A stretch of 64,000 bases of DNA, taken from NCBI GenBank assembly GCA_036925085.1, contig JAUPFP010000016.1, forward strand, positions 4,468,903 to 4,532,902, given 5' to 3'. Numbering within the stretch: the first letter of the stretch is position 1; every line of letters begins with the position of its first letter. Below the pieces are notes generated by a model. That model was not told the DNA's origin. It did not search any database and saw only the letters and a list, made by a program, of their open reading frames with translations. Made by a program: the position numbers and the translations under genes. Shown one piece after another: positions 21,784-31,690 of this stretch. This stretch comes from Brachycybe producta (lineage: Eukaryota; Arthropoda; Diplopoda; Playtdesmida; Andrognathidae).

Positions 21784-23398
21784 AATCAGATAATGTTACT
21801 TATTGGTTTGGGCAGCAGAACATGATTCTGAAGCACGCAGATGGTCGCACAGTTTGCATTTGAATACAAAAAAAAAGTCCCTTATTTGCCTATGGATATT
21901 CAAATTTCATACAAAAGATGAAAAGGAAACAAAAACAGACATTTTCAAGATTTTCCACCTTGATTATCTTTTTTTTTCCCCCCCTTTTTTACTTAAATGT
22001 TACAATCTTCGATTGGTTCTGTTTCTTATTAAAAGGTGTAGGAAGATATGTTACAATATTTTTCAACACCCTGACACAATTTGACACAAAGGTGTATTAT
22101 ATAAATTGTAACATTAAAAAAGATGAAAAATGATGGTTACAAGTCTTTTTTTTTTTCTCTCTCTCTTTTTTGTTATACCGGTATCACAAATAAATGGCAA
22201 AGTAGAAAAGAAAATCGATGCTTTGAATGATCACATAAGAAATGTGATAGAAAAAAACACCAAAAAAACACCCGAGTTTTTTGTTGTTGTGGTTAATAAA
22301 ATTCAAATAAAATCCATATATCACATTTTTGTATGCACACTTATTTAAAAACAATTACACAAACAACATAATTTTTTTTAAAAAAAGAATCATTTCACAA
22401 CAATAAAAATTAATATTGTTTTTTTTGTTATTGTTTTAAATATTCCAAATTGCAAGCATGCATGCAAAACACGCCTGCAGAAAACGCGCGCGGTTTTTTT
22501 TTCCGTTTTCCTTAGTAAACAGAAATGTTGCACACTTTTTTTCTCACTATACTTTTATGTTTGACCTCCTCACAGCTACAATTTACAACTGGTTTTGTGC
22601 TTTCAAACAACTAACACAAGATCTTTATACTAGAAAAGCGAGAGAAAGAGAATGCGGTGAAAAAAAAAAAAAAACTGCCTTGATAAGTGACGTCACGAAC
22701 GTCATTCACGAATGGTAGAACGTGTTTGTTGAATCCATCTCCTCCTCTTTTGAGTCTTGATTGACAATTACTTCTATGCAGTCAGTGGCGCTCTCTAGCG
22801 TGGATTTATTTCATCTTATCGATTTTATTTGCACAGAGAGATAACAAATTTTTTTCCTTTTTTTTTTGGAGGATGAAAAGATGATGATGTTGAACATTTT
22901 TGTTAAAATTCTCCTACGAATACAAAAAAAAATAAATATATTAAGAAATGAAATTAATTAGGAAAAATATAATAAGCATTTTTCAGGTGTATATATACCT
23001 GTATATAAATATTTTTTCAGGCAATATTGTACATAAGGAAGTGCATATAAAAATTCTCACGGAACATTTAACAGAAAATGAGATAGAAAAAAAAAATAGT
23101 TTAAAGATGATATTAAAATGAGGTTGTTTATTCAAGGGGCGTTTTTCGGTCACGAAAAAGGTTATCAAAGCAGAAATTGTTTTTCATATAGCTCCTATAT
23201 ATTTATAAGAAGATGTTTTCAGTTTAACAAGTGCAAAATACATTTAGTGGGGCACGCGCTCGTTTGCGAACGCCGTCTGGTGGACATAATATGGAACTGT
23301 CTTTGAAAGTTCTTTTGATGTCCATTAAAGTTTGTTATAAGAAATAAATATATTTACAGGCGGAATTCATTTTCTTACATAATATTTTTCATTTTGAA
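21784..23398 (-). other. upstream region of frizzled, 5' UTR and promoter not resolved
   Basis: AT-rich, with no open frame that matches a known protein. A TGACGTCACGAACGTCATTC segment lies near 22688-22707. No TATA box or initiator can be placed with confidence, and a non-coding upstream exon cannot be excluded. Confidence 0.3.
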
Positions 23399-23518
23399 AT
23401 GCAGGTTATTTTTTGTAGTTACTATGAATTGTCAATGTATCTTGCAGCTCTTGGATCTTAAGGTCCCTCTGCCATAGGCCAACCAGCTGCTTGCAGGGTA
23501 TTTTTTGTAATTGTTTAG
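23399..23518 (+). repeat. family W repeat, copy 1
   Basis: ATGCAGGTTATTTTTTGTAG begins a segment of about 120 bp containing TTGGATCTTAAGGTCCCTC and TGCCATAGGCC. The same segment lies inverted at 25012-25137. Confidence 0.8.
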
Positions 23519-23534
23519 GGGTGTACTTTTTATT

Positions 23535-23815
23535 TGCATAAAATGCAAAATTTCTAAAAAAAAAAACAGTAAATAAAATGCAGAATTTCTAAACAAAACA
23601 GTAAATAAAATGCAGAATTTCTAAAAAGCAGTTTTAATAAAATGCAGAATTTCTAAAAAAAAAACAGTTTGCATAAAATGCAGAATTTCTATAAACAATT
23701 TGCGTAAAATGCAGAATTTCTATAAACAATTTGCGTAAAATGCAGAATTTCTATAAACAATTTGCGTAAAATGCAGAATTTCTATAGACAATTTGCGTAA
23801 AATGCAGAATTTCTG
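23535..23815 (+). repeat. minisatellite of ATAAAATGCAGAATTTCTA units
   Basis: About nine units of roughly 28-38 bp share AAAATGCAGAATTTCTA. The last four, with the spacer TAAACAATTTGCG, are nearly identical, showing recent amplification at the right side. Confidence 0.9.
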
Positions 23816-23878
23816 GTTCTTCTTGAACGCTTCATTATTTTGTCTTTCTCATGCAAAATAAAGAAAAACTTCAATGGA

Positions 23879-24043
23879 ATCTAGAAACTAGAAGATAATA
23901 ATCACTTACGGTTTTTTTAATGTTGATATCTTTCAAAATGAGCTTTTTATGTGAGTTTTTGTCTATACAAAGTTTATTTTGAAAGATATCAACATGCAAA
24001 AATAACCTTGAGTGATTGAGCTATACCTTTCTAGTTTCTAAAA
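23879..24043. mobile_element. family D palindrome, copy 2
   Basis: TCTAGAAACTAGAAG and ATGTTGATATCTTTCAAAAT at the left pair with ATTTTGAAAGATATCAACAT and CTTTCTAGTTTCTAAAAC at the right. Confidence 0.7.
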
Positions 24044-24402
24044 CACTTTCTAGTTTCTCTTAATTTTCCTTCTGAAAGACAGAATAATCATTTATAAACA
24101 CTTTTTAAGATGTCATGCAAAATAGAAAAGAATACTGCAATTAGTTATTGTAATTTGTAACATGAGATGAATTTCTCTTGTAGTTTTTTCGTCGTTGGTT
24201 TCATTTAATCGTAATTTTTCAAAAAAAAAAAGTTGTTTTTCGCATCACATGATACGACTTTTGCTTTTTTTTGTTGGTATATTTATTATAAGAAAAGCTA
24301 CAGGTCCCCTACAGTTTGTATATAATATAAATTTTCCAGTTCAAATGAAACATAAAAGCGCGATGGTCAACCTAAGGCACGCGTGCCTCTGAGCTCTTTT
24401 TA

Positions 24403-25000
24403 AGGCTCTTTGCACACAGACCAGTTTGGGTGGTCGATTTCGACTTTCGAAATGAAGTCTAGTTGACGCTTGTGTGCCACGGTGGGCCTTTTTTCCATAG
24501 CCAAACATTGAAACCACAGCGCATCAACCACCAAATGCGACTAAGGATGGCAAAAAGTCACACATAGAAAAATCGATCCTTATGAATCGAATCAGATGAC
24601 TCAATTCCGATTAAAAATCGGAAAAGATTTATCCGATTCAATAATTTAATAGATTACTTAAAATCATAAAGTCATACAGAATATTCTGTTACTATATACC
24701 ATTAGCCCGTCAATTCCTTAGAAGGGCGTGACGTCATTAGGTTTTAACAGACATTTATTAGACTTTTTCGAGGTCTCCTTGTGACGTCATTTTGACATTT
24801 TGTTGACTCGATTTGATTAAACTTGTATAAGCGACTTCAACGGTGAAATTTAAAGGTTGAACAATTTTTATGGAGGAAAAATCGAATGGAGAATCGATTC
24901 AATTTATACGCGTAAAAAAATCGATTCTCCGATTAGTCGAATCGGAATCGGGGCATCCTTACCCGCAAACATTCTTCAGTCAAAATCGACTACAAAAAGT
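24403..25000. repeat. family FF repeat with internal hAT-like insertion
   Basis: TTTGCACACAGACCAG and GGTCGATTTCGAC at the left correspond in inverse to the sequence after 24961. The right flank CCCGCAAAC..TTCAGT..AAATCGAC recurs at 26897-26935. Inside, 24542-24961 begins TAAGGATGGC and ends GCATCCTTA, resembling hAT ends, and is full of ATCGATTC-type words. Boundaries are approximate. Confidence 0.45.
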
Positions 25001-25011
25001 AGTCTTTTTTA

Positions 25012-25137
25012 CAATTACAATTACAAAAAATACTCTGCAAGCAGCCGGTTGGGCCTATGGCAGAGGGACCTTAAGATCCAAGTGCTGCAAAATGCATTGT
25101 CAATATATAATTACAAAAAAATAACCTGCATTTAAAA
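25012..25137 (-). repeat. family W repeat, copy 2 (inverted)
   Basis: Reverse complement of 23399-23518 at high identity, including GAGGGACCTTAAGATCCAAG. The two copies face each other across 1.5 kb. Confidence 0.8.
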
Positions 25138-25758
25138 TATATAGATCTATAAAAAAAATATAAATGTAGTCATGAAAATTTATGTCAATTTATTAACGAT
25201 ATCAGCAATAGCCTGTTTAGGAAGAGCATTCCATTGTCGTACAACCCTTGGGAAACTCTCTAATTTTCCTTGAGTGGTGGCCACCCCTTCCCCCCATCTT
25301 TGAGTGCCAAGGGCCTTTTAGATCAAAGGTTGATCCAGTACCAAATAAACACGATTTTGTATTTGTTGCCGCCATCTTTAGTAGGCCTATAATATGAAAT
25401 TTTATTTTCTACATCACTTGATTCTTGAATGGTTTTTCGTTCAATGATTTCTGTCCGATTCATTTCTTCTTCTTCTGGCCAGCTGCCATTTAATGATAAG
25501 AACGGACATTATGAGAGCACAATGGTCGGCCGTGTTCTCTGACCACTGTCCATTGAATGACCGCATCATATAAACATATTTTCATTTAACACAAAAATGC
25601 TTCTCTATCCTATACAACGCCCCCCCCCCCCCAATGTTTCTCTATTTACTATATGCACATTAACTTTTATATGGATATATTATTTGTATGAAATAAACAA
25701 CATCATGTTTATTATATTACTGAGGATATATTGTAGAAAACGTTTACTACAACGATGA
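25138..25758. other. intergenic DNA with a poly-C run
   Basis: Twelve or more C at 25620-25632. No gene recognised. Confidence 0.4.
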
Positions 25759-25782
25759 TCTCTCTCTCTCTCTCTCTCTCTC
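25759..25782. repeat. (CT)n microsatellite
   Basis: About twelve TC units. Confidence 0.95.
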
Positions 25783-26040
25783 ATGTCATAAAGTCGACAT
25801 TTTTATTATTAGTCTGGTAATAATATCATCATCATAACTACTGAGGATATTTTTCAATGGAATCATTTTATTATTTTGGACATGGTGCAGCAAAAAAAGC
25901 TTTTTTTTTTGAAAGGAACTTAGGATCAAATTTTAAAATGTATTTCAAGCTAGAAAAACAATCAAAAGTGAATTAATAATTTTCATGACAATATATCTTA
26001 ATAACAAAATAAGCTTTTTTATATAATATAATATATATTT

Positions 26041-26327
26041 TTTATATATATTAAGCGTTGTCTGTCTGTCTGTGTATAACGCTGTATAAACAAGGACAAA
26101 ACGTTTAAGCACGTTAGAATTTATTTAAATTTAAATGAACCGGTTTTTTTTTCTCATGGTCAACTTTATGTTGCGCTTTCCCGATCCAAAAACCCAAACA
26201 ATATTAAGGTGCTTATAAAAAAAATGCAAGCGGTCCAAGGCAAATTACTACTTCATGACAACGGGGGACATTCACACAAAATTAAACTATAGATTCTCCC
26301 GTCATTAATGACGGGTTACCCCACTAG
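26041..26327 (+). mobile_element. Helitron-like element with hairpin and CTAG end
   Basis: The 3' end has the perfect palindrome CCCGTCATTAATGACGGG (26298-26315), eight bases, then CTAG (26324-26327) followed by T. A hairpin about ten bases before CTRR is the Helitron signature. The 5' side reads TATATATATTAAGCG then repeated GTCT, as is common in Helitron starts, but the terminal TC is not clear. The 287 bp encode nothing. A second copy lies inverted at 55889-56346. Confidence 0.75.
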
Positions 26328-26435
26328 TAGTTTAAAAAAAGATGAAAATTTAGAAACTAAAAATACGGACAACTAATAATCAACAACTAATTCACTTAAA
26401 CTGAAAAACTCACTCCAAGAAAATCTTTAAAAAGT

Positions 26436-26775
26436 GTTTTAGAAACTAGAAATGTTGAAGAAGCTTCATGTCGATATATTTTAAAATAAACTTTTTATGG
26501 CAATTTGAAAATGGGTTATTTTTAAGAAGATGATGTTTTTCATTTTCTGTCTTTAAAAAGGTTAATTTTGTAATAATACTGTACAGTGAAAACCACGAAA
26601 ACGGATTAGATTTTCGGTCTGGTCTCTTAAAACAACTATTCTTAAAAATTCTTTTAACACAAAAGATATTGTGGTCTTTTCCATTTTGTGTTAAACGGCC
26701 TCCACAATTATATTAATATAAAATATTAATTAGTAAGTGATTCAGCTACCATTCTAGTTTTTAATGATGAAAATG
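26436..26775. mobile_element. family D palindrome, copy 3 (degenerate)
   Basis: TTTTAGAAACTAGAAATG and TATTTTAAAATAAACTTTTT at the left; GTGATTCAGCTACCATTCTAG at the right. The interior differs from the other copies. Confidence 0.4.
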
Positions 26776-26799
26776 ATATTTTGCTACTGAAAGTCAAAG

Positions 26800-26985
26800 T
26801 TCGATTAATAGAAAGCTATAAAATCGATTCAATATATACAATAAATCGTAACTAAAAAATCGATTCTCCGATTATTCGAATTGGTATCGACGCATCCTTA
26901 CCTGCGAACAACATTTTTCAGTTGAAATCGACCCCCAAGAGTTGTCTTTGTGTGCCTAAGGGCCTTACGAGTTCGAATTATTGAA
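26800..26985. repeat. family FF partial copy
   Basis: Contains AAATCGATTCTCCGATTA, GCATCCTTACC and TTTGTGTGCCTAAGGGCC, all shared with 24403-25000. Confidence 0.5.
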
Positions 26986-27013
26986 AAAATATACTTTTTC
27001 AATGAAAACGGCT

Positions 27014-27054
27014 GTTTAGAGGCTAAACTTTTTGAAAAACTTTAGCCTCTAAAC
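27014..27054. repeat. hairpin GTTTAGAGGCTAAA/TTTAGCCTCTAAAC
   Basis: Perfect 14-bp arms with a 13-base loop. The arms match the centre of family C palindromes, so this is probably a truncated relative. Confidence 0.6.
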
Positions 27055-27427
27055 AAGTCTTTTCTATTGAAAAAAGCTTAAATTTTTTGGCCTTATTTTA
27101 AGCTCAATTGGCACGCGGGCCGTATGTTAAGAATCTGTACTGGCTTTTAATATATAGGATTAAAATGCACAAACAATATAGTAATAATATATAATGGAAG
27201 CTTACGATTTTTCATCATAATAAACAAATACAAAAAAATCCTTCCCTCTTATTACAATCTGAAAATATAACACATAAAATTTATGATCGCTAAATTTACT
27301 TTCATATAAACCAGTAAATAATACAGTTGTTCGAATAACCACAATGACAAAATATGGTGGCATTGTTATATCCGCCCCATTCATTGCAATATTTCTGATT
27401 GGACCACAATTTTAGAAATAGTGTGTT

Positions 27428-27800
27428 TGGGGGGGGGATGGATAAGGTGGAGAGGGGGGGGGCTACCCTAGTGGACTCTTTTTTATGATTATAGAGAGGC
27501 TACAAACTTTTCATATTTAAAGTGTGTGTGGAGGAGGGGAAGGTGATGAAGAGGGAATGAAATAAGAGTGTTCAACAGTGCTGAGGGTCCAGTCCTTCAA
27601 ATATGAAGGAGGTGGAACCTTACCCTCTTTACACCCCTCAACTTCAAACCTTTCCCTCCTGCCCCCCCTCTCCCTAATTTCTTTTATAAAATCCTAACCA
27701 GCACCTGAATACTATATACTTTTAGTATGGAGACATAAGGGGTGGGGGTGGTGAGGGGGTAAGGGGTAAAAGAGGAAAATGGGGGCGGGGGAAGTTCATG
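27428..27800 (+). other. G-rich tract with quadruplex motif
   Basis: At 27739-27766 four G runs of 4, 5, 5 and 4 are separated by 1, 6 and 3 bases, meeting the standard G-quadruplex pattern. More G runs flank it. No gene recognised; the DNA out to 28571 also lacks one. Confidence 0.7.
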
Positions 27801-28571
27801 CCCTCTTTCAATGTGGTCATTGTTAGTTTTTACTAATAGTCAGCCTTGGTCCATTAGGTCTTAACAATGGGGCAAGTGTGAAGGGGGAGTGAAAAGATGG
27901 TCCAATTCCCTACAACATAATATGAATGGAAGCCCCCCTCCCTTATTTCTTTTCTAAGCTTATAATGTAAGTATAACAAGGTACAAAAAATTCAACAACT
28001 ATGGTTCCAAAAATGACAAGAACACGTTATAGGTGTACTTTTGAGGAGGGTTAAGGTGGTGGGGAATAGGAAACTAACCTGAGAAGTTAGTGTGTGGTTA
28101 AAGCTTTAAGAAGAGAATAATAAAAGGAGTACAAATAGAACTTGTCAGAATTCGTTTATGTCTTCAAAACTTTTAAGAAATTGGACAGGTACAGTGAAAA
28201 AAAAAATGTATGGAGACATTGGAGAGAGAGATAGTGAGCCTGAGGTGAGGAAGTTGGGAGTTTTTTTTTTTTTAACAACTTCACACCCTTCTTTTTACTG
28301 TACTTTCTTCCTTCTCTTAAAATTTTCATCGTTTCATCCCCCTTGAAGGCTTGAATCCCAGTGATGGATAATAATGATGATAAAACCATAATATCTATAA
28401 TGGCAGGTATAGTTTATGTTGACTAAAAAGGGAGAGAGAGTGAGTTCATAAAATTGTAGGTGTTGATGTGGTTGGTATAGCCATCTTGCCCTAGTATTTG
28501 ATTTTCAGATGATGAGGAAGAGGGTTGAAGGTGGAGGCTACTTATTAAAAAAATGGCTGTACTTGGAAACT

Positions 28572-28775
28572 TAGAGGTGTGCAACTGAAAAGTTTTTTTA
28601 GTCAACTATTAGTCGACTAAATTATATAATTAGTCACCTGAACTAAAAACAACCGTTTTTTAGTTTTAGTTCTTGCCTTGCATTTGAGTATCAGTGAGTG
28701 ATGTTATATACGACTAGTTCGACTAATTAGTTAGACTATTTTAGTTTACGAAAATCTTAGTTGCGCACGTCTCTA
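28572..28775. mobile_element. TIR element, TAGAGGTGTGCAACT ends
   Basis: TAGAGGTGTGCAACT at the left mirrors AGTTGCGCACGTCTCTA at the right. The interior carries TAGTC/GACTA words in both orientations. The end sequence resembles hAT, but no 8-bp duplication was found. Confidence 0.6.
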
Positions 28776-28820
28776 CTGAAGACCAAATTAACATTTCATA
28801 TCGCCTCTGACACCTGCAAA

Positions 28821-28850
28821 TTTCAGAGGGAATGTGATTTCCCTCTGAAA
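28821..28850. repeat. perfect 12-bp hairpin, 6-base loop
   Basis: TTTCAGAGGGAA and TTCCCTCTGAAA are exact inverses around TGTGAT. It lies 46 bp from the previous element. No T tract or coding frame links it to a terminator. Confidence 0.7.
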
Positions 28851-29923
28851 CACTGAAGTGAATTTATGAGTGCCAAGCGTGCCAGTGTTATACCTTGTAC
28901 ACACAATTCAATTTAAATGTGTTTAGGTGAATTATACGGAATCCAGCTAAGGACTCATGAACCAAATAAAAATTGACTTTATTATTAATATTTTAAATTG
29001 AAATACTGAATCAACATTTTAATGTCAATAGTTTATATATTATTATTTAAGTATTAACTCAATATTTTCAGATTATTGACTGATTAAATTGAATTCGACA
29101 TATTGTTTGTTTGTTTGTCCTTCACAGGGCTCTGTAGAACACGTTTATTATTTAAATGCATTTAAATTATCAGGTGTGTACTAGGTATTACCCGTTTGGA
29201 GACACCATACATCAACCCCATTAAAATTAAACTTTTTCTAGCCTCCACCTCCAATCCACCTCGTCGACCAAGATCAACAAGCGAAAATAAAAAAAAAATC
29301 GGCTGAGATGGAACACACTCAAATTGGATCTTTATTATGATGTGTACTTTGACTGTCATGTGCTAACAATAATAATAATAACAAGAAACAGGAAGTAGCA
29401 AAAGTAGCTTCCTAGTTTTATTTATGAACTAACTGCCTCCTCAATTTAAAATAATCTGTGGACTATTTGTGTTGCTTTATCAATTTATCATTAGCACCTT
29501 TAGCATTTTATATATTTACTTTATATTATTTGTAAAGCAGTATCATCAGAAACACAATTTGTAAAAAAAACATTGATAATTTCTATATTTTTTGAATAAA
29601 CACACAGGGCCTTGAAGAAGAAAATTGATAATTTTTATCATCAGAATTATTATTTATTTAAATGGGTATGAAGTGCCTTTAATGCAAATAAAAACAAGTC
29701 AACGTTTTTATATCAATTCAATTTTTATTCACTTAATGAATCTTGACATGAATTAAACTAACTTTATTGTGTGATATTGAAGTTTATTATTACAAAGTTG
29801 TAATCGCAAGTCTCATCACAGGTTTTATTGCATCAAACGTTGCTGGTATAATTGGAGCATAAGGGAACCATGTTAAACGGGTACTAAAATATAAGTTTAC
29901 AATGATTTTTCATCGTTGTGGAA
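28851..29923. other. AT-rich intergenic DNA
   Basis: Holds TAGCCTCCACCTCCAATCC at 29239-29257, shared with 42229 and 59056, and GGGCTCTGTAGAACACG near 29127, of the GGGCTCCGTA type seen in other elements. No gene recognised. Confidence 0.4.
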
Positions 29924-29928
29924 CCTTA

Positions 29929-30197
29929 GGCCCGTAACAAATTAGGCAACAAAATGAGCTTGTAACCAGCAACAGTCCCCAGAGACTGTTGCTGGTGATG
30001 CTACACTAGCGCCACCACTGCAGTTGCAGGCACCAAAATGGTAGCTTGCAACAGTAGCAGGTGGATGTTGCCTCTGCTCAGTATAGTGAGCAGAGGGAAC
30101 AAGCAACCATTGTGTGCCAGCAACTACTTTCTTGTCACGGGATCATAATTCGGTTGCTGGTTGCTCGCTCGTTTGGTTCCCTAATTTGCGCCCGGCC
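29929..30197. mobile_element. PIF/Harbinger-like MITE, TTA target duplication
   Basis: GGCCCGTAACAAATTAGG at the left mirrors CCTAATTTGCGCCCGGCC at the right, with TTA on both sides (29926-29928 and 30198-30200). Three-base TWA duplication is typical of PIF/Harbinger. The interior is rich in GTTGCTGGT/ACCAGCAAC words. 269 bp, non-coding. Confidence 0.75.
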
Positions 30198-30369
30198 TTA
30201 GACTATTACTTTATCCAAAATTTCCCCCAAAAATTCTCCCAACATTTTCTGTTTGACAGATTTGCATCGTCGTTTTCCAAACGGCGCCTCTAGTGGGACT
30301 ATGGTATATGAACTTTATAGTAAAAGTCAAGTTTTGGACGAGTTCATTTTGTAGTTATAGAGGGTATAT

Positions 30370-30592
30370 TTCAAGGGGACAGACATAGAAGAAGAAAAAT
30401 CATGTACGAGATTCACTAAGATTTGCAAAGATTCATCCAGATTCACAACAGATCGTATATATGGAAAGCCATTTTACTCTTTTATCCGTGTTTTACTGGA
30501 TTTCCAGAATAGAATTAATATCTGAAAATCCAGTATAAAGTGGAAAAACTATAATGGCTTGCCATACAGTACATGATTCTTCCCCTTTGAAA
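30370..30592. mobile_element. palindromic element, TTCAAGGGGA ends
   Basis: TTCAAGGGGACAGACATAG, CATGTAC, ATGGAAAGCCATT and TTTTACTGGATTTCCAGA at the left all recur in inverse order at the right, ending CTTCCCCTTTGAA. It is almost fully palindromic over 223 bp. Confidence 0.65.
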
Positions 30593-30735
30593 AAAACTAG
30601 ACTTTTACACAAATTTTACACACAAATAATGCCACCAGACGGAGCTAGCTTCACTTTTGCCTTAGACCAGGCATTCGATGCTTTAACATGGCGAAGATAG
30701 GAAGTTGCCAGTCCAGTAAAGTAATAGTCTAAGGT

Positions 30736-31394
30736 GGAACTTCTCTGCTAAAACGAGGTTTGATCAAAAAGTATCCGGACTAAATTTATGTCATGTCGAT
30801 TTTTAATCTCTTTTCTCGTATATACATGTAGTTTATGTTGAAGTTTTAAGAGTCAGGCTTCATTCTTGAATTTGGGCCTAAGCAGAACCATGCCCAGTGG
30901 TTAGTAATGCTTATATACTGTACTACTACATTTATTAAACATTAGAAAAATAAAAAAACGCACATTCATATATACTGTATATACAAACACAGACATATAT
31001 TCCTCTACTGATAAAATACTGTGTTGAAATGTGTTTTCTGTCTCAGTATGCTTGTTTTCGTGGTAACCCATAAAAGTATATGGCGGTAACCATAACAGGT
31101 GTATTCAGTTATTTATTAGAATGTTGAAAGTTTTATTTTTTTAAGAAGTCTTTAGGGTTTGACCAATAAAAAGAAGAGCAGTTTTCATGAAATCTTTATG
31201 CAGGCCTTTAGTTTTTTTTATCTACGATTTTGTACAGTTTGCAGTTTTCAAGTTAAGAATCTCGAAATGGAAAATCAAAATCAATAAGTCCAAGTTTAGA
31301 AAGCTTTTTTTTTATATTTTTGTTACAGATAATCCAGACTAAGGTTATCTATATATTGAATTTGATCATTTGAAGTGGACTGAATCAAATCCCA
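30736..31394. other. AT-rich intergenic DNA
   Basis: No gene or dispersed repeat recognised apart from a TTCTTGAATTTGGGCCTAAG word near 30865 shared with 46208. Confidence 0.4.
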
Positions 31395-31690
31395 AATCTT
31401 CATTAGTAACTATCAAATCGAAATCTCCATTGTTAAATTTCAAATTAAATCTAAATGTTCATTGGTAAATTTCAAATGAAATCCAATCCAAATCTTTATT
31501 GGTGAATTTCAACTAAAATCCAAACCAAATGCAAATTTCATTACTAAATTTCAAATAAAATCCAAATCAATTACAAATTTCATTACTAAATTTCAAATAA
31601 AATCCATATCAATTGTAAATTTCATTGGTCAATTTCAAATCAAATTCAAATCAATTACAAATTCCATTACTAAATTTCAAATCAAATTGA
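31395..31690 (+). repeat. 42-bp minisatellite, about seven units
   Basis: Units of AAATTTCAAATAAAATCC followed by AAATCAATTACAAATTTCA and TTACT recur at about 42-bp spacing, most regular at 31540-31690 and degenerate to the left. Confidence 0.85.

Larger units (their letters stand above)
29924..30735. mobile_element. outer TIR element interrupted by a Harbinger-like MITE
   Basis: With the insertion removed, the left end reads ACCTTAGACTATTACTTTA and is mirrored by TAAAGTAATAGTCTAAGGT at 30717-30735, a perfect 19-bp inverted pair. The younger element (29929-30197) lies inside the left TIR. A third palindrome occupies 30370-30592. Confidence 0.65.

Noticed and set aside
22688-22707. CRE-like TGACGTCACGAACGTCA as a frizzled promoter element
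   Set aside because: About 1 kb upstream of the coding start with no supporting context; similar octamers occur across the window, many inside MITEs.
23535-23815. Possible CRISPR-like array
   Set aside because: The spacers are themselves near-identical and variable only in A runs, so this is a minisatellite in animal DNA.
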